DNA of 13,528 bases from JAVBNJ01 sp031551625 (GTDB taxonomy: Bacteria > Bacteroidota > Bacteroidia > Bacteroidales > UBA932), in contig JAVBNJ010000158.1 of NCBI GenBank assembly GCA_031551625.1, positions 1 through 13,528 on the forward strand. Direction: 5' to 3'. Position 1 is the first letter of the stretch. Every line of letters begins with the position of its first letter. The notes beneath the pieces were generated by a model. That model did not search any database. It saw only the letters and a program-made list of their open reading frames with translations, and was not told the DNA's origin. The position numbers and the translations under genes are program-made. This document shows positions 11,390-13,528 of this stretch, in pieces.

Positions 11390-13528
11390 ATGACAAAAAA
11401 ATTTTTTTTCTGCTTGTGCCTGCTTGCGGGCACAGTGTTTTCGTTTGCACAATCGCAACCTGCTACAACTATACGCGGCACCTTGCGCGACAGTACCTCT
11501 AATGAAGCGTTGGCTTATGCTACCGTGCAAGTCAAAACAGCAGACGGGAAAACGGTAGGCGTAACATCAGCTACCGAGAAAGGAAATTTCGAAATTAAAA
11601 ATATTGCGCAGGGACAATACTCGCTTGTGGTGTCGTATGTGGGCTACAGCACGCTCACACGGCCTGTTCGTGCAATAGGTGGCGTACTCAATACCGGGAC
11701 TATTAACTTGAATAAAGAAGCCGTACAATTGGATGACGTGGTTGTTTCGGTGGTAGGCAATGCCATGGTTGCCAGAAAAGATACAATTGAATATAATGCC
11801 GCCTCATTCAAAGTCAATGAGGGAGCCACGCTCGAAGACCTTGTAAAAAAATTACCGGGTGCCGAAGTCGACAATGATGGGAAAATTACAGTAAACGGAA
11901 AGGAAATAAAAAAAGTAATGATTGACGGGAAAACGTTCTTTAGCGATGATCCACAAATTGCTACCAAAAACTTGCCGGCCAACATGATTCAAAAATTGCA
12001 AGTGGTCGACCGCAAGTCCGACCAGGCGCGCTTTACCGGCATTGATGATGGTAACGAAGAAACAATATTGAACCTTACCGTGAAACCCGGCATGAAAAAC
12101 GGATGGTTTGGGAATGTCACAGCCGGTGCGGGCTACAAGGACAAGTGGCAAGGCGGTGGGATGGTGTCGAATTTGAAAGACGACCGGCAAATCTCCATTA
12201 TTGCATCGGGCAACAATACCAACAACCGTGGATTCAACGATGTGGCGGGAAGCATGATGCAACAGGGACGCGGCGGCGGTGGTGGCGGCAATGTGATGCG
12301 GATGGGCGGTGGCGGTGGTGGCGGCAACCAGGGCTTCAACCTCAATGTAGGCGGCACACAAGTGAATATTGGTGGCAATGGCCTCACCACGTCCTGGCTG
12401 GCAGGCGCCAATGTGTACGACGAAATTGGGAAAAACTTGAAAATAACAGGCAACTATTTTTACAATGGCGCCGAAACAAAACTCGACCAATCGCGTACAC
12501 GCCAGAATATTTTTGCCAACGACAGCACCTCGACCTACAACCAGTTGGCCAACTCGGTAACACGTACACAAGGGCACCGCGCAGCACTTGAATTGGAATG
12601 GACCATCGACACATTAAATTCCATTCTCTTTAAACCGAACGTCAGCTACGGCATTGGCAGCTTCGATGAAAAATCGGTATACGCTACGCTTGCCAACAGC
12701 AATCGCACATTGACCGATACGGTGAATGCCGGTGTCAGCGAGTCGAACGGCGACAACACATCTATTTCGTTTACCGGCGACCTGCTGTGGCGCCATAAAT
12801 TTAAAAGGGCCGGACGCACTTTTTCTGCCAACGTAGTTTTTAGTTATAGCGACAATTCGCTTGATGGAGGTAACCGTTCGCTAACCCGCTTGTTCGACTT
12901 GGTAACAAAGGCCGATACCATTGATCAACGCTACCAATCGGACAATCGTGCGTATGCCACCAACACTCGCTTATCATACACCGAACCATTGGGTAAAAAT
13001 TATTTTGCGGAGATTGCTTACAGTATTCGTACCAGTAGCAACAATTCCGATAAGGACACGTACAACAAAGATGCCGATGGCAATTACACTATTTTGGATA
13101 CACTATATTCAAACCATTACCGCAACCTGTTTGTCAACCAACAAGTGGAACTGAACATTCGCAGCATTCGCGAAAAATATAATTGGACAGTGGGTGTTAA
13201 CGCACAACCATCATATTTGGAAAGTGAACGCCGCGATGCCGAAAAATTTTCGCGCTCGTCGTTCAACTTTTCACCGAATGCTAATTTTACCTACAACTTT
13301 TCGGATACCAGGCAACTGCGTGCAGACTACCGGGGTCGCGTTACGGAACCTAGCATCTCGCAATTGCAACCCGTGCCCGACAATTCGAACCCGCTACTCG
13401 AACGTTTGGGAAATCCCGACCTTGATCCGGAATTTAACAACAGCTTGCGTATACGTTTCCGTAACTCCAATGTGCAAAGCTACCGCACTATGTTCGGTTT
13501 CCTGAATGCTTCGCTGACCAATGATAAA
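11390..13528 (+). CDS. Outer-membrane beta-barrel protein, TonB-dependent-receptor type (runs off right edge)
   Basis: The frame from the ATG at 11390 stays open for 713 codons to the window end, so the last barrel strands are missing. Residues 1-21 (MTKKFFFCLCLLAGTVFSFA then Q) are a signal peptide. Residues about 27-110 form a carboxypeptidase-regulatory-like beta-sandwich (TIRGTLRDSTSNEALAYATV, then VVSYVGYSTL at 80-89). Residues about 113-235 form a plug-like domain: LDDVVVS, TLEDLVKKLPGAEVDNDGKI and MIDGKTFFSDDP (177-188). The rest is barrel-type sequence with alternating aromatic and polar residues. This matches the 'outer membrane beta-barrel family protein' group, distinct from classical SusC, which usually carries a TonB box and a SusD partner. 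None is seen here. A glycine-rich stretch (about 293-312) probably forms a loop. Substrate is unknown. An earlier in-frame ATG is not better: the one chosen gives a clean signal peptide. Confidence 0.88.
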   Translation, partial: MTKKFFFCLCLLAGTVFSFAQSQPATTIRGTLRDSTSNEALAYATVQVKTADGKTVGVTSATEKGNFEIKNIAQGQYSLVVSYVGYSTLTRPVRAIGGVLNTGTINLNKEAVQLDDVVVSVVGNAMVARKDTIEYNAASFKVNEGATLEDLVKKLPGAEVDNDGKITVNGKEIKKVMIDGKTFFSDDPQIATKNLPANMIQKLQVVDRKSDQARFTGIDDGNEETILNLTVKPGMKNGWFGNVTAGAGYKDKWQGGGMVSNLKDDRQISIIASGNNTNNRGFNDVAGSMMQQGRGGGGGGNVMRMGGGGGGGNQGFNLNVGGTQVNIGGNGLTTSWLAGANVYDEIGKNLKITGNYFYNGAETKLDQSRTRQNIFANDSTSTYNQLANSVTRTQGHRAALELEWTIDTLNSILFKPNVSYGIGSFDEKSVYATLANSNRTLTDTVNAGVSESNGDNTSISFTGDLLWRHKFKRAGRTFSANVVFSYSDNSLDGGNRSLTRLFDLVTKADTIDQRYQSDNRAYATNTRLSYTEPLGKNYFAEIAYSIRTSSNNSDKDTYNKDADGNYTILDTLYSNHYRNLFVNQQVELNIRSIREKYNWTVGVNAQPSYLESERRDAEKFSRSSFNFSPNANFTYNFSDTRQLRADYRGRVTEPSISQLQPVPDNSNPLLERLGNPDLDPEFNNSLRIRFRNSNVQSYRTMFGFLNASLTNDK

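Noticed and set aside
12103..12591. 162-codon plus-strand frame and overlapping minus frames in 11852-12614
   Set aside because: They are alternate-frame shadows of the beta-barrel gene, with glycine-codon-driven Arg/Trp or Pro runs.

Overview
The window looks like a chromosomal segment from a Bacteroidota bacterium (moderate GC). Four things point there. SecD and SecF are fused into one protein. There is a TonB-dependent-type outer-membrane beta-barrel protein with an N-terminal carboxypeptidase-regulatory-like domain. Shine-Dalgarno sequences are essentially absent. Several intergenic regions carry the phylum's promoter pattern (TTTG, about 19 nt, TAnnTTTG). The sequence does not fix the genus. 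Most of it is housekeeping envelope and secretion biology, and no CRISPR array, integrase, transposase, tRNA or rRNA gene was found.

Layout. 1-486 (minus) is the N-terminal part of a secreted protein that runs off the left edge. 487-1100 is a gene-free, repeat-rich stretch. It holds a 128-bp unit bounded by inverted repeats, several degenerate ATCTGTG-type repeats, two copies of a GCCCTACGGGC hairpin, and a long imperfect inverted repeat (919-1017). A consensus-like minus-strand promoter (1056-1086) points into that inverted repeat, which makes a candidate structured RNA. 1104-1131 is a strong terminator for the leftward floA transcript. 1163-4580 (minus) carries a WD40/PD40-coiled-coil-SPOR envelope protein, then nfeD and floA, the membrane microdomain pair. 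A short divergent promoter region (4581-4676) separates this from the rightward genes: the secDF fusion, a TMTC-like membrane glycosyltransferase with C-terminal TPRs, and a small lipoprotein with YD-like repeats. A terminator at 11302-11329 closes that group. Finally 11390-13528 (plus) is the first 713 codons of an outer-membrane beta-barrel protein that runs off the right edge.

How the genes fit together. Nearly all products act at or beyond the inner membrane. SecDF uses the proton gradient to pull exported proteins across it. FloA and NfeD organise inner-membrane microdomains. The PD40-SPOR protein probably sits in the periplasm near peptidoglycan. The TMTC-like enzyme probably transfers a sugar from a lipid carrier on the outer face of the inner membrane. 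The lipoprotein and the beta-barrel protein are Sec substrates of the outer membrane. The points most worth a second look are the 890-1086 inverted repeat with its own promoter, the roughly 107-residue insertion in the TMTC-like protein, and the PD40-SPOR architecture divergent from secDF. None of these is proven to be a new system.
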